A DNA stretch of 64,000 bases from an uncultured Muribaculaceae bacterium (GTDB taxonomy: Bacteria; Bacteroidota; Bacteroidia; Bacteroidales; Muribaculaceae): contig CAJUPZ010000009.1 in NCBI GenBank assembly GCA_910588065.1, forward strand, positions 1-64,000, in the 5' to 3' direction. Below the pieces are notes generated by a model. That model had not been told where the DNA came from, made no database searches, and saw nothing but the letters and a program-made list of their open reading frames with translations. Position numbers and translations under genes: made by a program. Shown here piece after piece: positions 9,601-18,358 of this stretch. The first letter of the stretch is position 1. Every line of letters starts with the position of its first letter.

Positions 9601-9834
9601 ATGACACTTAAGATTATCTCAGCAGAAGATGTGGTTTTTGAAGGCGAAGTCACCTCCGTCACACTTCCCGGTGCAATGGGCGAATTCACTGTCTTGAGAA
9701 ACCATGCCTCGCTGGTGTCTGTCCTCATCCCCGGCAACATCACATACGTGAGCGGTGGAGAGAGCGTTACAACCCCGGTGGGCGGCGGTATTGTTGATGT
9801 TGACAACAATGTGGTGTCAGTATGCATTTATTGA
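9601..9834 (+). CDS. atpC: F1 ATP synthase subunit epsilon, short form
   Basis: 77 residues, only the N-terminal beta-sandwich (TLKIISAEDVVFEGEV, then LPGAMGEFTVLRNHASLVS). The C-terminal helical hairpin that brakes ATP hydrolysis in many bacteria is absent, as is usual for Bacteroidetes epsilon. The expected result is a rotor clamp without epsilon-type autoinhibition. The 3' end overlaps the atpB start by 13 bp. Confidence 0.92.
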   Translation: MTLKIISAEDVVFEGEVTSVTLPGAMGEFTVLRNHASLVSVLIPGNITYVSGGESVTTPVGGGIVDVDNNVVSVCIY

Positions 9835-10934
9835 ACGACATATCCCGTAAATTGACAGCGCTCGTCGTGATGCTTGTCGCGATGGTTGCCCCCGCTGTCG
9901 CTGCCGACACATCAGAGCAGCATGACTCCGAGTCGAAGATAAACCCCAAGGAAATTATCTTCGAGCACCTCGGCGACGGCTACGGCTGGGAAGTGCCGTT
10001 TAACCATCATATCCGCATTCCGCTCCCGGTTATTGTCTGGGGGCAGGATGGTCTGCATTGCTTCCTCAGCTCAAGGGTTGAGCACGGTAAGGAATACACC
10101 GACGGCAACGCTACATTTAAGATTGCGGACGACAACAGCCCCTACAAAGGCAAGATTGTGGAGATTATCGACGGTAAGGAGTACAAACCGTGGGACTTCT
10201 CCATAACCAAAAATGTATGTGCTCTCTTCATTGCCATCATCCTTGTGATGTGGAGCATACTCGCTGTCGCCAAATGGCACCGCAACATGGGTCACAAGGC
10301 TCCCCGTAAATTTGTCGGAGCCATTGAAGCCCTCATAACATTCATATATGACGGTGTTATAAAGCCGACTCTCGGCGCAAAAGCTCCCCGTTTCGCACCC
10401 TATCTCCTCACCGTATTCTTCTTCATTCTGTACATGAACCTGCTCGGGCTCATCGTAGTGTTTCCCGGAGGTGCAAACCTCACCGGCAACATTGCTGTGA
10501 CCCTTGTGCTCGCTCTCATAACATTCTTCATCACAAACTTCATGGGCACCAAGCACTACTGGAAAGAAGTGCTTTGGCCGGATGTGCCGCTCTGGCTCAA
10601 ATTCCCTATACCCATCATGCCGGTAATCGAGATTTTCGGCGTGTTCACCAAACCGGCCGCTCTGACAGTGCGTCTGTTTGCAAACATGATGGGTGGCCAC
10701 ATGATTGTGATTGTACTCACTCTCCTCATATTTATATTCGGAGCGATGGGAGCGGCTGTAGCCGGTGCTACAACAGTAGTGTCTGTGTGCTTCTCTGTGT
10801 TCATGCTCCTTATCGATGTGCTTGTAAGCTTCATACAGGCCTACGTGTTCACAATGCTCTCAACCCTCTTCATCGCTTTCGGTCAGGAGGATGGGCATCA
10901 TGAGAAAAAAGAAACCAAAACAGCAAACAATTAA
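9822..10934 (+). CDS. atpB: Fo ATP synthase subunit a
   Basis: 370 residues, longer than the 240-270 of typical subunit a. The extra length is an N-terminal cleavable-type signal (LVVMLVAMVAPAVAA) and a periplasmic stretch of about 100 residues, normal for Bacteroidetes. The later helices hold the essential Arg in LTVRLFANMMGGH, which faces the c-ring carboxylates. The start overlaps the end of atpC. The small gene found between atpC and atpB in some Bacteroides is missing here. Confidence 0.95.
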   Translation: MHLLNDISRKLTALVVMLVAMVAPAVAADTSEQHDSESKINPKEIIFEHLGDGYGWEVPFNHHIRIPLPVIVWGQDGLHCFLSSRVEHGKEYTDGNATFKIADDNSPYKGKIVEIIDGKEYKPWDFSITKNVCALFIAIILVMWSILAVAKWHRNMGHKAPRKFVGAIEALITFIYDGVIKPTLGAKAPRFAPYLLTVFFFILYMNLLGLIVVFPGGANLTGNIAVTLVLALITFFITNFMGTKHYWKEVLWPDVPLWLKFPIPIMPVIEIFGVFTKPAALTVRLFANMMGGHMIVIVLTLLIFIFGAMGAAVAGATTVVSVCFSVFMLLIDVLVSFIQAYVFTMLSTLFIAFGQEDGHHEKKETKTANN

Positions 10935-10963
10935 ACTTTACATAACATTAAATCCAAATTATT

Positions 10964-11209
10964 ATGTTAGCAATGATTTTAGCAGCAATTGAAGGAACTC
11001 TCGGCATCGGTGCATGCATCGGCGCAGCTATCGCAGCTATCGGAGCAGGCCTCGGAATCGGCAAAATCGGTGCCGCAGCCATGGAAGCTATCGCGCGTCA
11101 ACCCGAAAGCGCAGGTGACATCCGAAGCAACATGATTGTGATTGCAGCCCTCGTCGAAGGTGTGGCTCTCTTCGCAGTTATCGTTTGTGTTCTTTCTCTA
11201 TTCCTTTAA
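10964..11209 (+). CDS. atpE: Fo ATP synthase subunit c
   Basis: 81 residues, two membrane helices joined by the polar loop ARQPES. The ion-binding carboxylate is the Glu in ALVEGVALF of helix 2. The residues that mark sodium-type rings (a Gln in helix 1 and Ser-Thr right after the Glu) are not present: helix 1 has GAGLGIGKIG and the Glu is followed by Gly-Val. This suggests a proton-driven ring, an inference from motif comparison. Confidence 0.96.
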   Translation: MLAMILAAIEGTLGIGACIGAAIAAIGAGLGIGKIGAAAMEAIARQPESAGDIRSNMIVIAALVEGVALFAVIVCVLSLFL

Positions 11210-11224
11210 TCCGGCTCTTTCACA

Positions 11225-11722
11225 ATGGAACTTTTCAAGCCAGACTTCGGCCTGATCTTCTGGATGTTTGTGGCTTTTGCCATTCTCTTCTTTGTGCTTT
11301 ACAAATGGGGATGGCCGGCCATAATGAAGGGTGTCGAAAGCCGTGCCGACCTCATTGACAAGGGCGTTGAATACGCTCAGAATGCCAAGGAGCAGCTCGA
11401 CCACGCCCGCGAACAGGCTGACAAAACACTCGCTGAAGCCCGCAAACAGCAGGCTGATATGCTTCGCGAAGCCGACCGTATGAAAACCCAGATTATCGAC
11501 GAAGCCCGTGAGGCCGCCCGAAAGGAGGCCGCTAAAGTGATGGATGCAGCAAAGATATCCATCGCACAGGAGCGCAAGGAGGCTGAAAAGCAGTTCCGCA
11601 ACGAAGTGAGCGCTTTTGCTCTCGACATTGCCACCAAGGTGGTGAAAGGCGACCTCGCAGACAAGCAGCAGCAAAAAAAACTCGTTGACTCGCTTATCAG
11701 CGATATGGAAAAACAAAACTGA
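11225..11722 (+). CDS. atpF: Fo ATP synthase subunit b
   Basis: 165 residues. One N-terminal membrane helix (FGLIFWMFVAFAILFFVLYKW) is followed by a long charged coiled coil rich in Ala, Glu and Lys that forms the peripheral stalk. It starts 15 bp after atpE and is followed by atpH 11 bp later. Confidence 0.95.
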   Translation: MELFKPDFGLIFWMFVAFAILFFVLYKWGWPAIMKGVESRADLIDKGVEYAQNAKEQLDHAREQADKTLAEARKQQADMLREADRMKTQIIDEAREAARKEAAKVMDAAKISIAQERKEAEKQFRNEVSAFALDIATKVVKGDLADKQQQKKLVDSLISDMEKQN

Positions 11723-11733
11723 CTTCACAGCTC

Positions 11734-12276
11734 ATGAACGAAGGTCTTATACCCAAACGCTACGCCAAGGCTCTTTTTGAGTTCGCCTCCGAAAAAGGCG
11801 ATGCACAACGCTTGTATGCTCTCATGAAGAACATTGACGCGGCATTTGCATCTGCTTCCGGAATTCAGAAAGCGCTCGCAAACCCCTACATCGCACCCGC
11901 CGACAAAAAGCAGCTGCTCTCAACAGCGGCCGCTGCCGGAAACGATACAGTGTTTGCAGATTTTCTGTCGCTCCTCGAGCATAACCGACGCCTTGACATG
12001 GCCCGGCCAATTGCCCTCGCTTATATGGATATTTTCCGCAAGGCAAACGGCATTAAGGTAGTGAAAGTACAGTCAGCTGCCCCCTTGGACGCCGCTTCGG
12101 AAGCAAAACTCAAAGACCTCATCGCCGCCCATATCGGCGGCAACTCCATGGAATACACCTCGAGTGTGAACCCTGACCTTATTGGCGGCTTCACCGTGCA
12201 GACCGGCAATGAACGCCTTGACGCATCGGTGGCCAACGAACTTAAGCAATTGCGATTGAACCTTATAAGCAAATAA
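11734..12276 (+). CDS. atpH: F1 ATP synthase subunit delta
   Basis: 180 residues, matching the OSCP/delta family: N-terminal PKRYAKALFEFA helix and the C-terminal signature around NPDLIGGFTVQTGNERLDASV. It caps F1 and joins it to the b stalk. atpA starts 2 bp after its stop. Confidence 0.95.
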   Translation: MNEGLIPKRYAKALFEFASEKGDAQRLYALMKNIDAAFASASGIQKALANPYIAPADKKQLLSTAAAAGNDTVFADFLSLLEHNRRLDMARPIALAYMDIFRKANGIKVVKVQSAAPLDAASEAKLKDLIAAHIGGNSMEYTSSVNPDLIGGFTVQTGNERLDASVANELKQLRLNLISK

Positions 12277-12278
12277 CG

Positions 12279-13853
12279 ATGATAAATCCCAGCGAGATTT
12301 CAGAAGTGTTGAAGCAGCAGCTTGCCGACATCAACTCAAAAGTGTCATTTGAAGAAACAGGCACTGTTCTTGAAGTTGGCGACGGTGTAGCCCATGTCTA
12401 CGGTCTCGACAATGTGTGTGCAAACGAACTTGTGGAGTTCGAAAACGGTGTCACAGGCGTGGCTCTCAACCTCGAAGAGAGCAATGTCGGTGTGATTTTG
12501 CTTGACAATGTCAACAAAGTCACAGAAGGTATGTCTGTAAAACGCACCGGCGAAATCGCCTCTATCCCTGTAGGGGAGGGGTTGCTCGGACGTGTCATCA
12601 ATGTCCTTGGCCAACCCATTGATGGCAAAGGCCCTGTTGAAGGCCGGCTCATCAGGCTGCCCCTTGAGCGCAAGGCACCGGGCGTAATCTTCCGCCAGCC
12701 GGTGAAGCAGCCGCTGCAGACTGGTATCAAGGCTGTCGACTCAATGGTGCCCATAGGCCGCGGCCAGCGTGAGCTCATTATCGGCGACCGCCAGATCGGC
12801 AAAACAGCCATTGCAATCGACACCATCATCAACCAGCGCGCCAACTTCGAGGCCGGAAAGCCGGTTTACTGCATTTATGTTGCAATAGGCCAGAAGGCAT
12901 CCTCGGTTGCCGCAACCGTTGAGACCCTACGTCAGCATGGCGCCCTCGACTACACCGTCGTTGTGGCCGCAACCGCTGCCGACTCCGCTTCAATGCGCTA
13001 CTACTCACCCTTTGCAGGTGTGGCCATCGGCGAATATTTCCGCGACACCGGCCGCGATGCCCTCATTGTGTATGACGACCTCTCCAAGCAGGCTGTGGCA
13101 TATCGTGAGATTTCGCTTATCCTCAAGCGTCCCTCCGGCCGTGAGGCTTACCCCGGCGACATTTTCTATCTCCACTCCCGCCTGCTCGAACGCGCAGCTA
13201 AAATCATTGACAACCAGGAAGTGGCTGCAAACATGAACGACCTGCCCGAGGCTCTCAAGCCTATAGTAAAAGGTGGCGGTTCGCTCACAGCGCTCCCGAT
13301 AATCGAAACACAGGCGGGCGACGTCAGCGCATATATCCCCACAAACGTTATCTCAATCACCGATGGCCAGATATTCCTTGAAACCGCACTTTTCAACCGC
13401 GGTATCCGTCCGGCCATCAATGTGGGTATCTCTGTGTCGCGTGTGGGTGGCAACGCTCAGATCAAGTCTATGAAAAAGGTGGCAGGTACTCTGAAAATCG
13501 ACCAGGCCCAGTTCCGCGAGCTCGAATCATTCACCAAATTCGGCGGTGACATCGACCCTGTGACCGCACGCGTAATCGACAAAGGCCGCAAAAACGAGCG
13601 TCTGCTCATCCAGCCCCAGTATCATCCCCTTGCTGTTGAAGAGGAAGTGGCTGTGATTTATTGCGGAACAAAAGGACTGCTTGAAAATGTGCCTGTCGAC
13701 AAAGTGGCCGAGTTTGAGCGCCTCTTCCTCCAGCTGCTCCATGCCCGCCATCAGGCCGATGTGCTCGACCTTATCAAGCAGGGTCAGCTCACAGACGACA
13801 TAACATCCAAACTCAATGCGGCAGCTCAGGAAATAGCAGCCCGTTATAACTGA
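12279..13853 (+). CDS. atpA: F1 ATP synthase subunit alpha
   Basis: 524 residues. This is the non-catalytic nucleotide-binding subunit. Walker A is GDRQIGKT near residues 169-176, and the family pattern PAINVGISVSRVGGNAQ lies in the C-terminal half. Length and motifs are regular. It is closely packed between atpH and atpG. Confidence 0.98.
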   Translation: MINPSEISEVLKQQLADINSKVSFEETGTVLEVGDGVAHVYGLDNVCANELVEFENGVTGVALNLEESNVGVILLDNVNKVTEGMSVKRTGEIASIPVGEGLLGRVINVLGQPIDGKGPVEGRLIRLPLERKAPGVIFRQPVKQPLQTGIKAVDSMVPIGRGQRELIIGDRQIGKTAIAIDTIINQRANFEAGKPVYCIYVAIGQKASSVAATVETLRQHGALDYTVVVAATAADSASMRYYSPFAGVAIGEYFRDTGRDALIVYDDLSKQAVAYREISLILKRPSGREAYPGDIFYLHSRLLERAAKIIDNQEVAANMNDLPEALKPIVKGGGSLTALPIIETQAGDVSAYIPTNVISITDGQIFLETALFNRGIRPAINVGISVSRVGGNAQIKSMKKVAGTLKIDQAQFRELESFTKFGGDIDPVTARVIDKGRKNERLLIQPQYHPLAVEEEVAVIYCGTKGLLENVPVDKVAEFERLFLQLLHARHQADVLDLIKQGQLTDDITSKLNAAAQEIAARYN

Positions 13854-13876
13854 TTTAAACAAACCATTCACCAGCC

Positions 13877-14758
13877 ATGGCAACCCTAAGAGAGCTAAAA
13901 GGACGCATCGGATCGGTAGCTTCGTCACAGAAGATTACCGGCGCCATGAAGATGATTTCTTCTGCCAAGATGCACAAAGCGGAGCAGAGTCTGAAAAGGC
14001 TCCAGCCTTTCCGCACCCAGATTGAGCAGGTGATTGGCAATATCCTCGGTGCCGACACCGAATTCTCGACCCCGCTCATGGAAGCCCGCGAGGTAAAGAA
14101 GATCACTATCCTCGTGTTCGGCTCCGATGACGGTCTGTGCGGTGCTTACAATGTCAACATTTTCAAGCTCCTCCTTGCCCGGCTCAACGAGCTGCGCTCA
14201 CAATTCGGCGCCGACCTCAAAATCGAGATTTTCCCTATCGGCAAAAAAATGTTCAAGGCCGCTTCCAGAATTGCCGGAGGCAACATCTCGGTGCGCACCG
14301 AGCAGGGGGTGGACTCCAAGACAACCGGACTCGGTGTGAAAGAGTTTGTGGACAACCTCCGCGATTCGTTCATCAAAGGCGACACTGACCGCATTGACTA
14401 CCTCTATATGAATTTCAAGAGCGTCAGCCGTCAGCGTCCCCACTCCGGACAGTTCCTGCCTGTCACCACCGAGGCATTCTCCTCGCAAGGTGTCAAGGCT
14501 TCCAACAGACCATACATCTTCGAGCCCGATGCAGCCACTATTTTCAGCACCGCATTGCCGATGCTGCTGCTCGCTGTGATGCAGGACATCTTTACCGAAA
14601 ACAGAGCCTCCGAGCAGGCTGCAAGGGTTATGGCAATGCAGAGCGCCAACGACAACGCCACAAAGCTGCTCGAACAGCTGCAGCTTGAATACAACAAACT
14701 GCGTCAGCAAAGCATCACCACCGAGCTGCTCGACATACTCGGCGGACAAGTCAAATAA
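13877..14758 (+). CDS. atpG: F1 ATP synthase subunit gamma
   Basis: 293 residues. The N-terminal helix reads RELKGRIGSVASSQKITGAMKM and the C-terminal helix holds the usual NATKLLEQLQLEYNKLRQQSITTEL-type pattern; together these form the rotating shaft. It is the last gene of the ATP synthase block. nuoI follows after 42 bp of AT-rich sequence with no hairpin. Confidence 0.96.
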   Translation: MATLRELKGRIGSVASSQKITGAMKMISSAKMHKAEQSLKRLQPFRTQIEQVIGNILGADTEFSTPLMEAREVKKITILVFGSDDGLCGAYNVNIFKLLLARLNELRSQFGADLKIEIFPIGKKMFKAASRIAGGNISVRTEQGVDSKTTGLGVKEFVDNLRDSFIKGDTDRIDYLYMNFKSVSRQRPHSGQFLPVTTEAFSSQGVKASNRPYIFEPDAATIFSTALPMLLLAVMQDIFTENRASEQAARVMAMQSANDNATKLLEQLQLEYNKLRQQSITTELLDILGGQVK

Positions 14759-14800
14759 TAAACCGAATATAAACGAAAAAGTAATTACAAATAATAAACT

Positions 14801-15439
14801 ATGGGTAGTGTAAAAGACTATTTTTCATCCTTGGGCTCCGGCATAGCAAGCCTTCTGAAAGGCATGCAGGTGACCGGCAAGGAGTTCATCACCCCTAAAA
14901 TCACAGAGCAGTATCCCGAAAACCGCGACACTGTGAAGGTGCCGGACCGCTTCCGTGCTGTTCTGGAGCTTAAGTATGACGGCGAAGGGCGTCATAAGTG
15001 CATTGCTTGCGGCATCTGCGAACGCAATTGCCCCAACGGCACTATCAAGCTCTCCACCAAGATGGTGGATACACCCGACGGTAAGAAAAAACGCAAACTC
15101 GACACATACAGCTACGACCTCGGAAGCTGTACCTTCTGTCAGCTCTGCGTCACTTCATGCCCTCAGGACGCCCTCGAGTTTTCTAACGATTTTGAGCAGG
15201 CAGTGTTCACCCGCAGCAAGCTGGTGCGCAAGCTGAACTACCTGCCTGAAAAAGAGGAACCCGCACCCTCACCCGAGGAGCTCGCACGCATCCAGGCCGA
15301 GCGCGAGGCAAAGATTGCTGCCGCAAAAGCTGCCGCCGCAGCCAAGAAAGCTGAGGCCGAAGCTGCCAAGGCAATCGATGCCGCTGAGACCAAAGCTCAG
15401 GATGCCGCAGCCTCCGAAACTAAGGAAAATAATAACTAA
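14801..15439 (+). CDS. nuoI: NADH-quinone oxidoreductase subunit I, with Ala/Lys-rich tail
   Basis: 212 residues. Two 4Fe-4S motifs (clusters N6a and N6b) are intact: CIACGICERNCP and CTFCQLCVTSCP. The core ends near residue 150. It is followed by a tail of about 60 residues made almost only of Ala, Glu, Lys and Asp (for example AKAAAAAKKAEAEAAKA), predicted helical or disordered and not part of the conserved NuoI core. This is the first complex I gene after the ATP synthase block. Confidence 0.95.
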   Translation: MGSVKDYFSSLGSGIASLLKGMQVTGKEFITPKITEQYPENRDTVKVPDRFRAVLELKYDGEGRHKCIACGICERNCPNGTIKLSTKMVDTPDGKKKRKLDTYSYDLGSCTFCQLCVTSCPQDALEFSNDFEQAVFTRSKLVRKLNYLPEKEEPAPSPEELARIQAEREAKIAAAKAAAAAKKAEAEAAKAIDAAETKAQDAAASETKENNN

Positions 15440-15448
15440 ACATCAGAT

Positions 15449-15964
15449 ATGGAATCAGTTGGAAGTATCATCATGTATGTGGTAATCGCCCTGTCGATTA
15501 TCGTTTTTTCGGTACTCACTGTGACTACCCGCAAAATCTTGCGCAGCGCTACATATCTTCTGTTCACACTCTTCGCAACCGCCGCTCTTTATTTCAAACT
15601 CGACTATGAGTTTCTCGGAGCCGTGCAGATTGCGGTGTATGCAGGCGGTATAGTGGTGTTGTTCGTGTTCTCGATTCTGCTTACGTCACATCCCGGCCAC
15701 AGCAGCGAAAAGCTTGTGTCGCGCAAACGCTTTCTCGGCCTTGCGCTCGCGGTGGCAACCCTCGTGGTTGCCGGCTACGCCCTCATAAGCCGCTGCTCTG
15801 TAATGTTCGCCTCACTTCCTGAAATGGAAAATCCGGACATGAAGCTCATCGGCGAAACCCTTATGGGCACAGGCGACGGCCAGTACCTTCTGCCTTTTGA
15901 GGCTATCAGTGTGTTGTTGCTCGCATGTATAATCGGTGGCGTTGTAATCGCCCGCAAAAGATAA
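15449..15964 (+). CDS. nuoJ: NADH-quinone oxidoreductase subunit J
   Basis: 171 residues, about five membrane helices. The motif LGAVQIAVYAGGIVVLFVFSI is diagnostic of NuoJ/ND6. It starts 9 bp after nuoI and ends 6 bp before nuoK. Confidence 0.95.
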   Translation: MESVGSIIMYVVIALSIIVFSVLTVTTRKILRSATYLLFTLFATAALYFKLDYEFLGAVQIAVYAGGIVVLFVFSILLTSHPGHSSEKLVSRKRFLGLALAVATLVVAGYALISRCSVMFASLPEMENPDMKLIGETLMGTGDGQYLLPFEAISVLLLACIIGGVVIARKR

Positions 15965-15970
15965 TCGACA

Positions 15971-16282
15971 ATGGATATTTCAGTAATTTATTATTTGGTA
16001 CCGTCGCTGATTATGTTCTGCTGCGGAGTTTACGGCTTCGTTACCCGCAAAAACATGATTGCGATGCTGATTTCGCTCGAGCTGATGCTCAACAGCGTTG
16101 ACATCAACTTTGTGGTGTTCAACCGCTACCTCTTCCCCGGTCAGCTCGAAGGTATGTTCTTCACACTTTTCGCTATCGCCATCGCCGCTGCCGAGACAGC
16201 CCTCGCGATCGCTATTATCATCAATATTTTCCGCGCATCGAAAAACATTGATGTAACCGATATCACCAAAATGAAATTTTAA
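15971..16282 (+). CDS. nuoK: NADH-quinone oxidoreductase subunit K
   Basis: 103 residues, three membrane helices. ISLELMLNSVDINFV and FAIAIAAAETALAIAI hold the conserved Glu residues of the proton channel (helix 2 and helix 3). Size and position between nuoJ and nuoL are regular. Confidence 0.96.
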   Translation: MDISVIYYLVPSLIMFCCGVYGFVTRKNMIAMLISLELMLNSVDINFVVFNRYLFPGQLEGMFFTLFAIAIAAAETALAIAIIINIFRASKNIDVTDITKMKF

Positions 16283-16287
16283 GCGCC

Positions 16288-18318
16288 ATGGACATCACTT
16301 TACCTCTTTTGATACTGGTCATTCCGCTGTTCATGTTCCTGCTGCTGGGTCTCACCGGCATGAAAATGAGCCATAAGCTCGCAGGTACTCTCGGAACTCT
16401 CGGAATGGGCACTGTGCTGGTGCTCTCATACATCACAGCATTCACCTATTTCTTCAGCGGAGCCCCCGAGTTTATCTCACAGGCCGGCGACCGTCTGCAG
16501 CTCACTGTTTTCAATGTCACATGGCTGCAGTTCTCTGAAAGCCTTGTGATCAAGCTCGGCTTCCTGCTCGACCCCATCTCCGCGATGATGCTCATCGTCA
16601 TTCCCACAATCTCCTTCATGGTGCATCTGTACAGCCTCGGCTATATGCGCGACCATCATGGAGTGTATGAGCACGGATTCCAGCGTTTCTACGCTTTCCT
16701 GTCGCTCTTCAGCTTCTCCATGCTCGGACTTGTGGTGGCTACAAACATCTTCCAGATGTATATCTTCTGGGAGCTTGTGGGTGCATCTTCCTACCTGCTC
16801 ATCGGCTTCTACTACAAGAAACCCTCTGCGGTGTCTGCCTCCAAAAAGGCATTCATCGTCACCCGATTCGCCGACCTCGGCTTCCTTATCGGTATCCTCG
16901 TGCTCTCATACTACACCGGCACATTCGACTTTATGGCTCTCACATCGGCTCCTGTCGATGGCATTGCCAATGTCAGCCAGGTGAGCATCACAACCGCTGA
17001 GGGTATCCGCAACATCTTTGAGACAAGCGCTGCCCCGATGTTCATGGGTGCGTCTGTGCTTACATGGGCTCTGGTGCTCATCTTCATGGGCGGCATGGGT
17101 AAATCGGCAATGATGCCTCTCCACATCTGGCTGCCCGACGCCATGGAGGGTCCCACCCCTGTGAGCGCACTTATCCACGCTGCAACCATGGTTGTGGCAG
17201 GTGTGTATCTCGTTGCCCGTCTGTTCCCGCTCTACCTCATGCAGGAAGCCGCTCTCGACATCATTGTTGTTGTCGGTGCGCTCACCGCATTCTACGCCGC
17301 TATGGTTGCCTGCACACAGGTTGACATCAAACGCGTGCTCGCGTTCTCAACCATCTCGCAGATTGCGTTCATGATGGTGTCGCTGGGTGTTGCCCGTCCT
17401 GAGTTCCACCACGGTGTGGGCTATATGGCCGGTATGTTCCACCTCTTCACCCACGCAATGTTCAAGGCTCTGCTCTTCCTCTGCGCAGGTGCGCTCATCC
17501 ACGCTATCGGCTCAAACGACTACACAGCGATGCACGGTCTCCGCAAGTATATGCCCATTACCCACATCACATTCCTTATCGGCTGCCTTGCCATTGCAGG
17601 TATCATACCTTTCGCAGGCTTCTTCTCAAAGGATGAGATTCTCACCGCTTGCTTCGGCAACTCGACAGTGTGGTACATCTGGATGTCGGTTGTGGCAGGT
17701 CTCACCGCTTTCTATATGTTCCGTCTGTACTACCTCATATTCTGGTGGAAAGAACACAAAGTGCACAATCCCGAGCATGCTCCCCACGATCAGCCCTGGA
17801 CCATGACACTTCCCCTTGTGCTTCTTGCCGCAGTGAGCTGTGTTGCCGGTTTCGTGCCCTTCGGCACTCTTGTTACCTGGAACGGCGAGCCTATGTACGC
17901 ATATGAGGGCTTCCTCACAAACCTCAAGCATCTTGATTGGAGCGTGGCTTCGATATCGCTTGCGGTAGCCGTTGTGGCAATCATCATCGCCACAGTGATG
18001 TACAAGAAAGAGAACCCTCTGCCCGCCAAGATGAAAAACGCCCTTCCCGCTCTCTGGGACTGGTGCTACCACCGCTTCTACTGGGACGAGCTCTATCAGT
18101 TCATCACCCACAAGATTATCTTCGGCTGCATCTCGCGTCCTATCGCCTGGTTTGACCGCCACATCATCGACGGTACCATGGATGGCCTCGCTGCTGTTAC
18201 CAACAAAGCCTCTGTTGCCATCAAGGGTCTGCAGAGCGGCAAGGTGCAGATGTATGTTTGGTTCTACCTCGCCGGCGCGCTTCTGCTCGGCGCTATTACG
18301 GCAATCTGCCTGATGTGA
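16288..18318 (+). CDS. nuoL: NADH-quinone oxidoreductase subunit L
   Basis: 676 residues with about 15-16 membrane helices, an antiporter-like proton pump of the distal membrane arm. Core motif: KSAMMPLHIWLPDAMEGPTP followed by VSALIHAATMV. The C-terminal part includes the amphipathic lateral-helix region and a last membrane helix (YLAGALLLGAITAICL). It starts 5 bp after nuoK. Confidence 0.96.
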   Translation: MDITLPLLILVIPLFMFLLLGLTGMKMSHKLAGTLGTLGMGTVLVLSYITAFTYFFSGAPEFISQAGDRLQLTVFNVTWLQFSESLVIKLGFLLDPISAMMLIVIPTISFMVHLYSLGYMRDHHGVYEHGFQRFYAFLSLFSFSMLGLVVATNIFQMYIFWELVGASSYLLIGFYYKKPSAVSASKKAFIVTRFADLGFLIGILVLSYYTGTFDFMALTSAPVDGIANVSQVSITTAEGIRNIFETSAAPMFMGASVLTWALVLIFMGGMGKSAMMPLHIWLPDAMEGPTPVSALIHAATMVVAGVYLVARLFPLYLMQEAALDIIVVVGALTAFYAAMVACTQVDIKRVLAFSTISQIAFMMVSLGVARPEFHHGVGYMAGMFHLFTHAMFKALLFLCAGALIHAIGSNDYTAMHGLRKYMPITHITFLIGCLAIAGIIPFAGFFSKDEILTACFGNSTVWYIWMSVVAGLTAFYMFRLYYLIFWWKEHKVHNPEHAPHDQPWTMTLPLVLLAAVSCVAGFVPFGTLVTWNGEPMYAYEGFLTNLKHLDWSVASISLAVAVVAIIIATVMYKKENPLPAKMKNALPALWDWCYHRFYWDELYQFITHKIIFGCISRPIAWFDRHIIDGTMDGLAAVTNKASVAIKGLQSGKVQMYVWFYLAGALLLGAITAICLM

Positions 18319-18358
18319 CCCCTCACACAATGGTGCAATTAGAAAAAGTATAGTAATT

